In this document: positions 1-7,383 of the stretch, one piece after another
How positions within the stretch are numbered: the first letter of the stretch is position 1
Layout of the letters: the number at the start of each line of letters is the position of its first letter
Source of the DNA: an uncultured Prevotella sp.
GTDB lineage: Bacteria; Bacteroidota; Bacteroidia; Bacteroidales; Bacteroidaceae
Assembly (NCBI GenBank): GCA_946625715.1
Contig: CAMOTK010000035.1
Coordinates: 1 to 12,297 of the forward strand
Reading direction: 5' to 3'
Length of the DNA: 12,297 nucleotides
The notes under the pieces: model-generated
Seen by the model: only the letters and a program-made list of their open reading frames with translations
What the model was told of the DNA's origin: nothing
The model's database searches: none
Translations under genes and position numbers: made by a program

Positions 1-1055
1 TCACCTACGAGCGCCGCTTCGAGGCCCACCCCGACTATCCGCAGCTGTGGGCCATCCGCAAGGCCATGCGCGAACTGCGCAGCACGCGCCGCCGCTCCGA
101 CAACTGGCACCAGAAGATGGACCGGCTGAAAGACCGCGCCACGCAACTGGAAATCAGCATCAATGCCGAACTCTTCGGCGAGGCACGCGTCGTTGCCTGC
201 ACACTCGTGGGCTCGGCCCACCGCCTGCTCGACGGCCATAAGTTCTCGACCCTCTTCATCGACGAGGCCGCACAGGCCCTCGAAGCAGCCTGCTGGATTC
301 CCATGCGCCGCGTGGGCCGTGTGGTGCTGGCCGGCGACCACTGTCAGCTGCCGCCCACGGTGAAGAGCATTGCCGCGCTGAAGGCCGGGCTGGGCAAGAC
401 GCTCATGGAGCGCATTGTCGAGACCCATCCACGGGCCGTGACGCTGCTGAAGGTGCAGTATCGCATGAACGAGGAGATTATGCGCTTCTCGAGCGACTGG
501 TTCTATGGCGGCATGGTCGAGAGTGCGCCCGAGGTGAAGTATCGCAGCATACTCGACCTCGACGTGCCGATGGAATGGGTGACGCCTGAAGAGACTGCGG
601 CCGAAAGCACCACGGGCGTGTCGCGACTGAACGAGCACGAGGCCGAGCAAACGCTGCAGGTGTTGCAGCAATACTTCGAGCGCATAGGCAAGCAGCGCAT
701 ACTCGACGAGCGCATCGACGTGGCCATCATCTCGCCCTATCGCGCACAGGTGCAGCTGTTGCGCCGACTCATTCGCAAGCGCGAGTTCTTCAAGCCCTTC
801 CGCACGCTCATCTCCGTCAACACGGTCGACGGCTTCCAAGGCCAGGAGCGCGACGTGGTGGTCATCTCGCTCGTACGCGCCAACGACGACGGTCAGATAG
901 GTTTCTTGCGCGACCTGCGCCGCATGAACGTTGCCATCACACGGGCTCGCATGAAGCTCATCATCCTGGGCGACCGCCACACCATGGCGCGCCACCCCTT
1001 CTACCGAAAACTTTGGGAATATATTCAGGCCCTCAGGCTTGGACTCGCAGAGTGA
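1..1055 (+). CDS. Superfamily 1 DNA/RNA helicase, DNA2/IGHMBP2-like (AAA_12 C-terminal part), 5'-truncated
   Basis: The gene enters from the left edge; the first whole codon in frame is at position 3 and the TGA stop is at 1053-1055, so 350 C-terminal residues are visible. The helicase motifs appear in order: motif II FIDEAAQALE with the DEAA box at 261-272, motif III GDHCQLPPT at 333-359, motif IV-like QYRMNEEI at 456-479, motif V VDGFQGQERD around 825-854, and motif VI NVAITRARMK from 927. This is the RecA-like domain 2 layout of UPF1/SMUBP2/DNA2-type SF1 helicases, which use ATP to unwind DNA or RNA. Walker A and the N-terminal domain must lie left of the window. The Arg/Lys-rich stretch at about 50-140 could form a helical or coiled segment between the two halves. 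The ATG at 66 is internal, not the true start, because the frame stays open to the edge. The nucleic acid substrate is unknown. The 3' end overlaps the convergent ABC ATPase gene by 23 bp and no terminator separates them. Confidence 0.93.
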   Translation, partial: TYERRFEAHPDYPQLWAIRKAMRELRSTRRRSDNWHQKMDRLKDRATQLEISINAELFGEARVVACTLVGSAHRLLDGHKFSTLFIDEAAQALEAACWIPMRRVGRVVLAGDHCQLPPTVKSIAALKAGLGKTLMERIVETHPRAVTLLKVQYRMNEEIMRFSSDWFYGGMVESAPEVKYRSILDLDVPMEWVTPEETAAESTTGVSRLNEHEAEQTLQVLQQYFERIGKQRILDERIDVAIISPYRAQVQLLRRLIRKREFFKPFRTLISVNTVDGFQGQERDVVVISLVRANDDGQIGFLRDLRRMNVAITRARMKLIILGDRHTMARHPFYRKLWEYIQALRLGLAE

Positions 1056-1821
1056 GCGATTCGGCATCGAAACGGATGTCGCCACGCTCAACGAAACGGG
1101 CCAGCACGCCACGGTCGGCCAGCTGGCGCGGCGTGCCCACGCTCAGTCCGTGCTGCCGCTCCATCAGCCAGAGGCAGTCGGCCGTCTGCAGGGCCAGCTC
1201 CAGGTCGTGAGTCGAGAGGAATATCACTTTCTGTTGCTCGCGGGCAATGCGCCGCAACAGCAACAGCGTCTCTACCTTACTGGGAAAATCGAGAAAGGCC
1301 GTTGGCTCGTCAAGGAAGATGATGGGCGTCTGCTGAGCCAGCGCCTTGGCTATCATGACCTTCTGGCGCTCGCCGTCGCTCAGCGTGGTCACCATGCGCT
1401 CGGCCAGCTGGTCGATGCCCACCTGCCGGATGGCTTCCTCGGCTATGCGGCGGTCGTCGGCATCGAGTGCCCCCCAGAAGCCGGTATAGGGCGAACGGCC
1501 CAGCGACACCAGCTCGCGCACCGTCATGTTCTGTATGTTGGGCCGCTCGGTGAGCACCACGCCCACGGTCTGCGCCAGCTGCCGGTCGGTGTAGTCGGCC
1601 AGTTCGCGTCCGCCAATGCTGATGCTGCCGCCCAACTTCGGCTGGAAGGCCGACAGCGTGCGCAGCAGCGTCGACTTGCCCACGCCGTTCTCGCCCAACA
1701 GGCAGGTCAGCCGGCCGGCACAGATGGTGGCATCGATGCCGCTGGCCACCACATGCGTTTCGCGCCTGGTGGTGTAGCCTATGCTCAGGTTTTCAAGGAC
1801 AACAGTAGGAGTTTCCGACAT
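1033..1821 (-). CDS. ABC transporter ATP-binding protein, iron-siderophore/haem/cobalamin importer type (FecE/FhuC/BtuD-like)
   Basis: This 262-residue cytoplasmic ATPase would power uptake of an iron chelate, haem or corrinoid through a partner FecCD/BtuC-type permease. Visible motifs are Walker A GENGVGKST (residues 43-51), ABC signature LSDGERQKV (147-155), Walker B IIFLDEP with D171 and E172, a D-loop FLD (176-178), and the switch histidine in STHD (H205). The stretch MTVRELVSLGRSPYTG (99-114) resembles the matching part of FhuC (TVRELVAIGRYPW), which supports the iron-uptake subfamily. The Q-loop glutamine is replaced by Thr91 (VGVVLTERP), and the signature has LSDGE instead of LSGGE. 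Length is normal for the family. The start ATG (CAT at 1819-1821) is the only plausible one, with an AT-rich leader. The gene appears monocistronic: the helicase converges on it downstream and the SusC operon diverges upstream, so permease and binding protein must be encoded elsewhere. The substrate cannot be read from the ATPase alone. Confidence 0.9.
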   Translation of the reverse strand: MSETPTVVLENLSIGYTTRRETHVVASGIDATICAGRLTCLLGENGVGKSTLLRTLSAFQPKLGGSISIGGRELADYTDRQLAQTVGVVLTERPNIQNMTVRELVSLGRSPYTGFWGALDADDRRIAEEAIRQVGIDQLAERMVTTLSDGERQKVMIAKALAQQTPIIFLDEPTAFLDFPSKVETLLLLRRIAREQQKVIFLSTHDLELALQTADCLWLMERQHGLSVGTPRQLADRGVLARFVERGDIRFDAESLTLRVQA

Positions 1822-1842
1822 AATGATGGTGTAATTTTAATG

Positions 1843-1850
1843 CAAAAGTA
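1843..1850 (-). promoter_or_regulatory. Putative -7 element of the ABC ATPase promoter
   Basis: Read on the minus strand this is TACTTTTG, matching the Bacteroidota -7 consensus TAnnTTTG. The -33 element is poor: TTTG occurs at 1880-1877 but 26 nt away, and TTTA at 1876-1873 is 22 nt away, against the usual 19-21 nt. The predicted transcript would start near 1836, leaving a leader of only about 15 nt. Part of the element lies within an 11-bp inverted repeat arm (1837-1847). Confidence 0.5.
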
Positions 1851-1901
1851 TGGAAAAAATGGTAGAAGGGGCTAAACAAAGCGAAAAATCTTCGGCAGCC
1901 G

Positions 1902-1932
1902 TTTGGATTTTAAAATATTTTTAGTAAATTTG
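1902..1932 (+). promoter_or_regulatory. Consensus Bacteroidota promoter of the SusC-SusD-lipoprotein operon
   Basis: A -33 element TTTG (1902-1905) is followed after exactly 19 nt by a -7 element TAAATTTG (1925-1932), matching the Bacteroides sigma consensus TTTG-N19-TAnnTTTG. Transcription would begin around 1938, giving an untranslated leader of about 65 nt before the SusC ATG. A 10-bp palindrome (1912-1921) lies between the two elements and could be an operator. Confidence 0.75.
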
Positions 1933-2004
1933 TCCCGATTTTGCATTAACTAATCGCTGAAACATTTAATCACTAACTATTAAAATATTAAAAAACCAAA
2001 AAGT

Positions 2005-5000
2005 ATGAAGGACGCAATGAGACTATTGTGCAAATTATGTCTCTTAGTCTTGTTTGTGTTTGCCCCCCCCAAGGCGCTGGCACAAAACATCGCTAAAGGA
2101 CAAGTATTCGATTCGACCAATGAGCCCATCATCGGTGCCACGGTCGTGGAGAAAGGAAACACCCGCAACGCTACGGTGACCGACATCGACGGCAACTTCA
2201 ACCTGAAGCTGCAGAAGTCGAAGACCATCGTCATCTCCTATGTGGGCATGGTCACTCAGGAAGTGCAGGCTTCGCAGAACATGACGGTTGTCATGAAAGA
2301 CGATGCCGCACTGGTCGATGAAATCGTGGTCGTGGGCTATACCAGCCGCGCACGTAAGGACCTGACCGGTTCGGTGGGCTCCATCAGCGGAGCCAAGCTG
2401 GCCTCTGTGCCTGTGGCTTCGGCCGGCGAGGCACTGCAAGGTAAGATTGCCGGTGTGCAGGTGTCGACTGTCGACGGTGCACCTGGTGCCGACATTAATA
2501 TTAAGGTACGCGGTGGCTCGGCTCTCGGACAGAGCAACCAGCCGCTCTTCATTGTCGACGGTTTCCAGGCCGACAACATCAACGACATTCCCCCTACCGA
2601 CATTCAGTCTATCGACGTCCTGAAGGACGCATCGCTCACAGCCATCTACGGTGCACGTGGTGGTAACGGCGTTGTGGTGGTCACCACCAAGTCGGCTCAG
2701 GCCGGCAAGATTAAGGTGGAGTTCAATGCCTATGCACAGGCCAACCGACTGGCCGGCAAGCAGAAGATGCTCAACGCTTTCGAGTTCGTGAAGCTGCAGC
2801 TGGACTACGCCCACAACAACACTGGCCGCACCAACACCTTCCGCAGCAACTGGGGCAACCCGCAGGACATCGACATCTATCGCACCACCGACTCGCACGA
2901 CTGGCAGGACGAGCTCATGGGCCGCACGCCCATCACGCAGATGTACAACGCCACCGTCACGGGCGGTAACGAGAAGCTGCGCTTCAGCACATCGCTCACC
3001 CACCACCGCCAGCCGGGTCTGATTAAGGGCACGGGCGTCAACCGCACCAACCTGATTACCAAGATTATGGCCCAGCTCAGCGACCGCGTGCGTCTGACCA
3101 TCAATCCGCGTCTGACCTATCGTAACGATGAGGGCGCCGGCGCCGACGGCATTGGCACCGACGGTATTGTGGGCATCCTGCGCTGGAAGCCCACCAACGG
3201 CATCCGCCAGTTCACCACCAACCCCTACATCCTCAACGAAAGCACTGAGGACGAATGGCGACTGGTGACCCCCATGGACGACATCGACCAGCACTACCAG
3301 AACAAGAACTCCTGGAACTTCACCAACCAGGCTTCGCTGCAGTGGGAAATCATCGACGGTCTGACGTTTAAGACCGACTTCGCACAGTCGTGGATGTTCA
3401 GCGACCAGAACAAGTTCTATGGTTCGCTTTCCAGCGAGGCTGCCGAGACCGGCTTCGACCGCCATCCCTTCGGCACCATCGAGCAGGTGAAGCGCTCGAA
3501 GTACACGTGGACCAACACGCTGAACTACAACTTCTCGGTCAAGGACGACCACAACTTCTCGTTCCTCCTCGGCCACGAAATGTTCCACGACCAGAGGACC
3601 ACAACCCTACAGGGTTCGCGCCTCTTCAGCGACGCCTTCGACCTGGAGCCCGAGAAGGTCTTCAAGAACATGGGACAGGGCACGCCCTATCTCAGCTCGT
3701 CGTCGCAGAACACCCCCAACCGCATGCTCTCGTTCTTCGGACAGGCCAACTACAACTACAAGCACCGCTACCTCATTTCGGCCACGATGCGTGCCGACGG
3801 TAGCACCAAGTTTGCTCCCGGCCACCAGTGGGGTTACTTCCCCTCAATCTCCGGTGCATGGGTAATCAGCGAGGAGCCTTGGTTCAACAAGAACGTCGTC
3901 AGCCAACTGAAGATTCGCGCTGCCTACGGTCTGGCCGGTAACAACGACATCGGCGACGACCGCTGGCGCTATGAGTACAGCATCGAGTCGAAGGGCGGTC
4001 CCAGCTGGGGCGAAGGCACCGTCGACGGCGAGAAGTACTACACCGCAGGCAAGAACTTCCCCAACGAGGAAATCAAGTGGGAGACCGACATCAAGCGTTC
4101 GCTGGCCATCGACCTCGGACTCTTCAAGGACCGCATCACCATCACTCCGGAAATCTACTGGAACACGGTGAAGGATTTGCTCTACACCTCTTATATTCCT
4201 ACCACATCAGGCTACAGCGAGCAGACCCGCAACGTTGGTCAGGTGACCAACAAGGGTATTGAACTCTCTGTCAACGCTACCATCATCCAGAAGAAAGACT
4301 TCGACCTGAGCGCCAACTTCAACCTGGGCTTCAACAAGACCAAGGTCGACAAGCTCAATGGCGACGATACCCGCATCGAGACCACCAGCAACCGCTGGAA
4401 GTCTTCGCTCAACGACTATCGTCTCGAAGTGGGCAGCGAGGTAGGCCTCATCTACGGTTTCGTCTACGACGGCATCTATACTTTCAGCGACTTCCAGCGC
4501 ACCACGACCAACAACTATGAGGCTATTCCGCAAGTGCTCGATGCCGATGGCAACTATGTCTCGGGCACCGTCACCGGCCTCTATGGCACTGAGCCGGGCG
4601 CACCGAAGTTCAAGGACCTGAGCGGCCCCAACGGCAAGCCCGACGGCAAGATTGACGAGTACGACCGCACCGTCATCGGTAACACCAACCCCCGCTTGCA
4701 GGGCGGCTTCGGCTTCAGCGGCAACTGGAAGAACTTCGACTTCAACGCCAACTTCGTCTACTTCCTCAACTTCGACGTGCTCAACGCTACGGCCTACAAC
4801 CTCTCGTCGCACATCGGCGCATCGGAGAACCAGCCGAAGAACGTGCTTGCAGCCTTCGACTACGACCACCGTTGGACCTACTATGGCGACATCTACCAGA
4901 CCGATGCCAACGGCAACCGCACACTCTACTATCGCAACGAGCTCCTCGTGGGCAACAGCAACTTCGGCGACTATGTGGCTGAGTACGAGCGCATCAACGC

Positions 5001-5307
5001 CGGCAAGACGCTGTGGAATCCCAACATGATTACTTCGCGCTACACCCACTCCTACTTCGTGGAAGACGGTTCGTTCCTGCGCCTGCAGAACGTCACCGTG
5101 GGCTACACCCTGCCCAAGAAGCTTACCAAGAAGTGGGGCATCGAACGCCTGCGCTTCTACTTCACAGGCTCAAACCTCTTCTGCATTACAGGCTACAGCG
5201 GCTACGACCCCGAAGTGGACATCCAGAACGGTCTGACGCCGAGTGTCGACTACAACCGCTATCCGCGCAGCCGCAGCTATCTGCTCGGTGTTAATTTGTC
5301 GTTCTAA
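2005..5307 (+). CDS. SusC/RagA-family TonB-dependent outer-membrane transporter
   Basis: This 1100-residue outer-membrane beta-barrel would import oligosaccharides into the periplasm using TonB/ExbBD energy, with the SusD protein encoded next to it as lid. Order of parts: signal peptide 1-26 with likely cleavage at ALA|Q; a carboxypeptidase regulatory-like beta-sandwich about 30-100 (KGQVFDSTNEPIIGATV, TDIDGNF); TonB-box-like DEIVVVGY at 105-112; a plug domain with LFIVDGF, SIDVLKDAS and YGARGGNGVVVVTTK (215-229); then the barrel, ending in the terminal phenylalanine (GVNLSF) expected for BAM-assembled porins. There is no N-terminal STN domain, so signalling through an anti-sigma factor is unlikely. 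The ATG at 2005 was chosen; a second in-frame ATG at 2017 would also leave an intact signal peptide. No Shine-Dalgarno is seen, only an A-rich stretch, as usual in the phylum. Eight consecutive C (2063-2070) encode Ala-Pro-Pro in the signal peptide. First gene of a three-gene operon, 21 nt before SusD. The substrate is unknown. Confidence 0.96.
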   Translation: MKDAMRLLCKLCLLVLFVFAPPKALAQNIAKGQVFDSTNEPIIGATVVEKGNTRNATVTDIDGNFNLKLQKSKTIVISYVGMVTQEVQASQNMTVVMKDDAALVDEIVVVGYTSRARKDLTGSVGSISGAKLASVPVASAGEALQGKIAGVQVSTVDGAPGADINIKVRGGSALGQSNQPLFIVDGFQADNINDIPPTDIQSIDVLKDASLTAIYGARGGNGVVVVTTKSAQAGKIKVEFNAYAQANRLAGKQKMLNAFEFVKLQLDYAHNNTGRTNTFRSNWGNPQDIDIYRTTDSHDWQDELMGRTPITQMYNATVTGGNEKLRFSTSLTHHRQPGLIKGTGVNRTNLITKIMAQLSDRVRLTINPRLTYRNDEGAGADGIGTDGIVGILRWKPTNGIRQFTTNPYILNESTEDEWRLVTPMDDIDQHYQNKNSWNFTNQASLQWEIIDGLTFKTDFAQSWMFSDQNKFYGSLSSEAAETGFDRHPFGTIEQVKRSKYTWTNTLNYNFSVKDDHNFSFLLGHEMFHDQRTTTLQGSRLFSDAFDLEPEKVFKNMGQGTPYLSSSSQNTPNRMLSFFGQANYNYKHRYLISATMRADGSTKFAPGHQWGYFPSISGAWVISEEPWFNKNVVSQLKIRAAYGLAGNNDIGDDRWRYEYSIESKGGPSWGEGTVDGEKYYTAGKNFPNEEIKWETDIKRSLAIDLGLFKDRITITPEIYWNTVKDLLYTSYIPTTSGYSEQTRNVGQVTNKGIELSVNATIIQKKDFDLSANFNLGFNKTKVDKLNGDDTRIETTSNRWKSSLNDYRLEVGSEVGLIYGFVYDGIYTFSDFQRTTTNNYEAIPQVLDADGNYVSGTVTGLYGTEPGAPKFKDLSGPNGKPDGKIDEYDRTVIGNTNPRLQGGFGFSGNWKNFDFNANFVYFLNFDVLNATAYNLSSHIGASENQPKNVLAAFDYDHRWTYYGDIYQTDANGNRTLYYRNELLVGNSNFGDYVAEYERINAGKTLWNPNMITSRYTHSYFVEDGSFLRLQNVTVGYTLPKKLTKKWGIERLRFYFTGSNLFCITGYSGYDPEVDIQNGLTPSVDYNRYPRSRSYLLGVNLSF
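2063..2070 (+). repeat. Poly-C tract (C8) in the SusC signal-peptide codons
   Basis: Eight consecutive C encode part of Ala-Pro-Pro at residues 20-22 of the transporter. The observed length keeps the downstream frame open. One extra C would bring a TAA at 2094-2096 into frame; loss of one C would bring a TGA at 2177-2179 into frame. Both would abolish the protein, so the run is a possible slippage (phase-variation) site or a place prone to sequencing error. Confidence 0.6.
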
Positions 5308-5328
5308 CCCCAAAAAGACTACACAGAT

Positions 5329-7362
5329 ATGAAAAAGAAAAATATATTTTTAGTAGCGCTGGCACTCTTAGGACTCACGTCGTGCAACGACTATCTCGAC
5401 GTCGACTCGCCCTCGAAGTTCTCGCAAGACTTCATCTTCAGCGATGTCGATGAGGCCAGCAGCATGCTCAACGGCGTCTATCAGGCACTGTGCAACAACA
5501 ATACCTACGGCCACGGCATGTACACCACCTTCGGCCTGAACAGCGACGTGGAGTGGACACCTGCCAGCAACGAGACTCAGGTAGCATCGCACAACGAGTA
5601 TAAAGCCTTCGACTGCGAGGCCGACGCCAGCAACCTGCTCTCCATGTGGAACGCAGCCTATGCCACCATCGAGCGCGCCAACGACTTCATCCACGGTGCC
5701 GAGCGCAGCAAGATTGTGGAAGACCTGTCGGAAACCAACGCCGACAAGCGTGCCCAGATGCTCCAGATGATTGGCGAGGCCAAGTGCCTGCGCGCCATGA
5801 ACTATTTCGACATGACCATCCTCATGGGCGACATTCCCTTCTCGCTTATTCGTGCCTACGATGCCGACAATCTGGTCTTCCCCATTGTCGACCGCGACGA
5901 GATTCAGCGCCAGCTCATCGAAGACCTGAAGAGCGCTGCCGAGAACATGAAGTCGTCGAAGGACATGAAGACCGTTGAGCGTCCCACCAAGGAGTTTGCC
6001 TGGGCCCTCATCGCACGCATAGCCCTCTTCCGCGGCGGCTACTCGCTGCGCCACGGCGACAGCACCACCGAGCTGGGCGAAATGAAGCGTCCCAGCGACT
6101 GGAAGGACTACATCGCCATTGCCCGCGAATACAGCAAGAAGGTCATCGACGAGCAGACCCATAAGCTCACGAAGAACTGGTTCGACGTGTTCATCGACGA
6201 GTGCAACTACGTGGTCAACTACAACGACGACCCCATCTTCGAGATTCCCTTCACCATCAACGTTTCTGGCGACTGGGGCTACCGCACCGGTATTGCCTAC
6301 AACCTGACCTCGACCATTGGCGAGACCTGGGGCAAGACCCGTGGCACCGACATCCGTCTGAACGCCTTCCATCGCTACACCTACGACCGCGACGACCTGC
6401 GCCTCAATGCCATCGGCTACTGGACCTACGAGAACCGTACGCCAACGCTGATGCGCAACCAGCGCTACAACACCTCGCTGAAGTGGTCGAAGCTGTGGGA
6501 CAAGAGCGCCCGCATGAGCGTCGACGCTGAGGGCGGCACAGGCATCAACTTCCCCTACATGCGCTATGCCGATGTGCTCCTGATGTTTGCTGAGGCAGAA
6601 AACGAGCTCAACGGTCCTACCGACCTGGCCAAGGACGCCCTGAAGCAGGTGCGCGAGCGTGCCTTCCGCGGCACGGCCAACATCGGCACCACCGTCGATG
6701 CCTACTGCAACGAGACCGACAAGGACGCCTTCTTCAAGAAGATTCAGAACGAGCGTGCATGGGAGTTTGCCGGAGAAGGCACCCGCTGGCGCGACCTCGT
6801 GCGCTGGAACATCTACAACCAGGTCATCTACAAGCAGTTCTGGCTCTACTACGGTGTGGCCACACAGGACGACAACCTGGCTCCCGACTACTGGAAGTAT
6901 CCGAAGGACATCATCTACAAGACCGTGCGTGCCAACGACCCGATGGCCGACCCCAACTTCCCCAACAAGTCGCTCGGCCAAATCGTGTTCTACAAGAACG
7001 ACACCTACGGCTACGACAACAAGTGGAGCAGCATGAGAGACTATGAGAGCAAGGAAGACGGCACTGGCGAGCGCGACATCATGAACGCCGAAATCGAAGC
7101 CACCGGCAGCGGCTGGACCCGCGCCCTTACCTCTTGGTTCACCTGGGAGACCAGCGACGGTCTGCCTCAGCCCGACTGCCGTCTGTCGGTACGTGGCTAC
7201 ATCTACACCGACGAGAGTGGCAACCTCTATCCCGCAGGCATGCCCCAGTACAACAACGACGACGTGCTCAACCGTCTGCCCGTGCTGCGCTACATCCTGC
7301 CCATTCCGCGCGATGCCATCAGCCGAAGCAATGGCACCTACAAAAACTATTATGGCTACTAA
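5329..7362 (+). CDS. SusD/RagB-family nutrient-binding outer-membrane lipoprotein
   Basis: This 677-residue surface lipoprotein binds the glycan and caps the SusC channel. The N-terminus is a type II signal peptide with lipobox LTSC, lipidated at C19, followed by NDYLDVDSP, the usual opening of SusD proteins. Family hallmarks follow: an N-terminal SusD-like part with WNAAYATIERANDF around 105-120, the TPR-like helix EAKCLRAMNYFDM from residue 150 and MGDIPF just after, RYADVLLMFAEAENEL at 412-427, and NERAWEFAGEGTRWRDLVRW from residue 474. The C-terminal PVLRYILPIPRDAI is also typical. At 677 residues it is longer than the common 500-600, which suggests extra loops for its own glycan. The start follows SusC by 21 nt with no promoter between, so the two are co-transcribed. 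The first codons are AT-rich, unlike the rest of the gene. The ligand cannot be deduced from sequence alone. Confidence 0.95.
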   Translation: MKKKNIFLVALALLGLTSCNDYLDVDSPSKFSQDFIFSDVDEASSMLNGVYQALCNNNTYGHGMYTTFGLNSDVEWTPASNETQVASHNEYKAFDCEADASNLLSMWNAAYATIERANDFIHGAERSKIVEDLSETNADKRAQMLQMIGEAKCLRAMNYFDMTILMGDIPFSLIRAYDADNLVFPIVDRDEIQRQLIEDLKSAAENMKSSKDMKTVERPTKEFAWALIARIALFRGGYSLRHGDSTTELGEMKRPSDWKDYIAIAREYSKKVIDEQTHKLTKNWFDVFIDECNYVVNYNDDPIFEIPFTINVSGDWGYRTGIAYNLTSTIGETWGKTRGTDIRLNAFHRYTYDRDDLRLNAIGYWTYENRTPTLMRNQRYNTSLKWSKLWDKSARMSVDAEGGTGINFPYMRYADVLLMFAEAENELNGPTDLAKDALKQVRERAFRGTANIGTTVDAYCNETDKDAFFKKIQNERAWEFAGEGTRWRDLVRWNIYNQVIYKQFWLYYGVATQDDNLAPDYWKYPKDIIYKTVRANDPMADPNFPNKSLGQIVFYKNDTYGYDNKWSSMRDYESKEDGTGERDIMNAEIEATGSGWTRALTSWFTWETSDGLPQPDCRLSVRGYIYTDESGNLYPAGMPQYNNDDVLNRLPVLRYILPIPRDAISRSNGTYKNYYGY

Positions 7363-7383
7363 TTATAAAAATACTGAAACAGC

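Larger units (their letters stand above)
1837..1949. repeat. Exact 11-bp inverted repeat flanking the divergent promoter region
   Basis: TTAATGCAAAA at 1837-1847 is the exact reverse complement of TTTTGCATTAA at 1939-1949; the arms are 91 bp apart. The left arm covers part of the -7 box and the start region of the ABC gene; the right arm sits at the predicted transcription start of the SusC operon. The symmetry relative to the two promoters suggests a shared binding site or common initiation-region composition. A function is inference only. Confidence 0.45.
1822..2004. promoter_or_regulatory. AT-rich divergent intergenic region between the ABC ATPase and SusC genes
   Basis: These 183 bp carry the control signals for both flanking genes and are strongly AT-rich against GC-rich coding DNA on each side. 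The region holds the two promoters, the 11-bp inverted repeat, a 10-bp palindrome AAAATATTTT at 1912-1921 within the spacer of the SusC promoter, and a direct repeat TTAAAATATT at 1910-1919 and 1980-1989. The palindrome and direct repeat may be no more than AT-richness. I see no riboswitch-like fold or small open frame here. Confidence 0.6.

Noticed and set aside
1039..1875. A 278-codon plus-strand open frame across the ABC ATPase gene
   Set aside because: The minus strand shows every ABC motif; this frame is Gln/His/Ala-rich without recognisable domains and runs into the divergent promoter region.
1910..1989. Direct repeat TTAAAATATT at 1910-1919 and 1980-1989 as a regulator site pair
   Set aside because: Ten bases made only of A and T in a very AT-rich region are easily repeated by chance; kept only as a note under the intergenic feature.
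2044..3588. A 514-codon open frame on the minus strand inside the SusC gene
   Set aside because: It is the antisense shadow of a GC3-rich gene: the composition is dominated by Val, Ala, His, Gly and Leu, no domain is recognisable, and the plus strand encodes a full SusC protein.
5368..6981. A 537-codon open frame on the minus strand inside the SusD gene
   Set aside because: It has the same low-complexity antisense composition and is opposite an unmistakable SusD gene, with no promoter signal.
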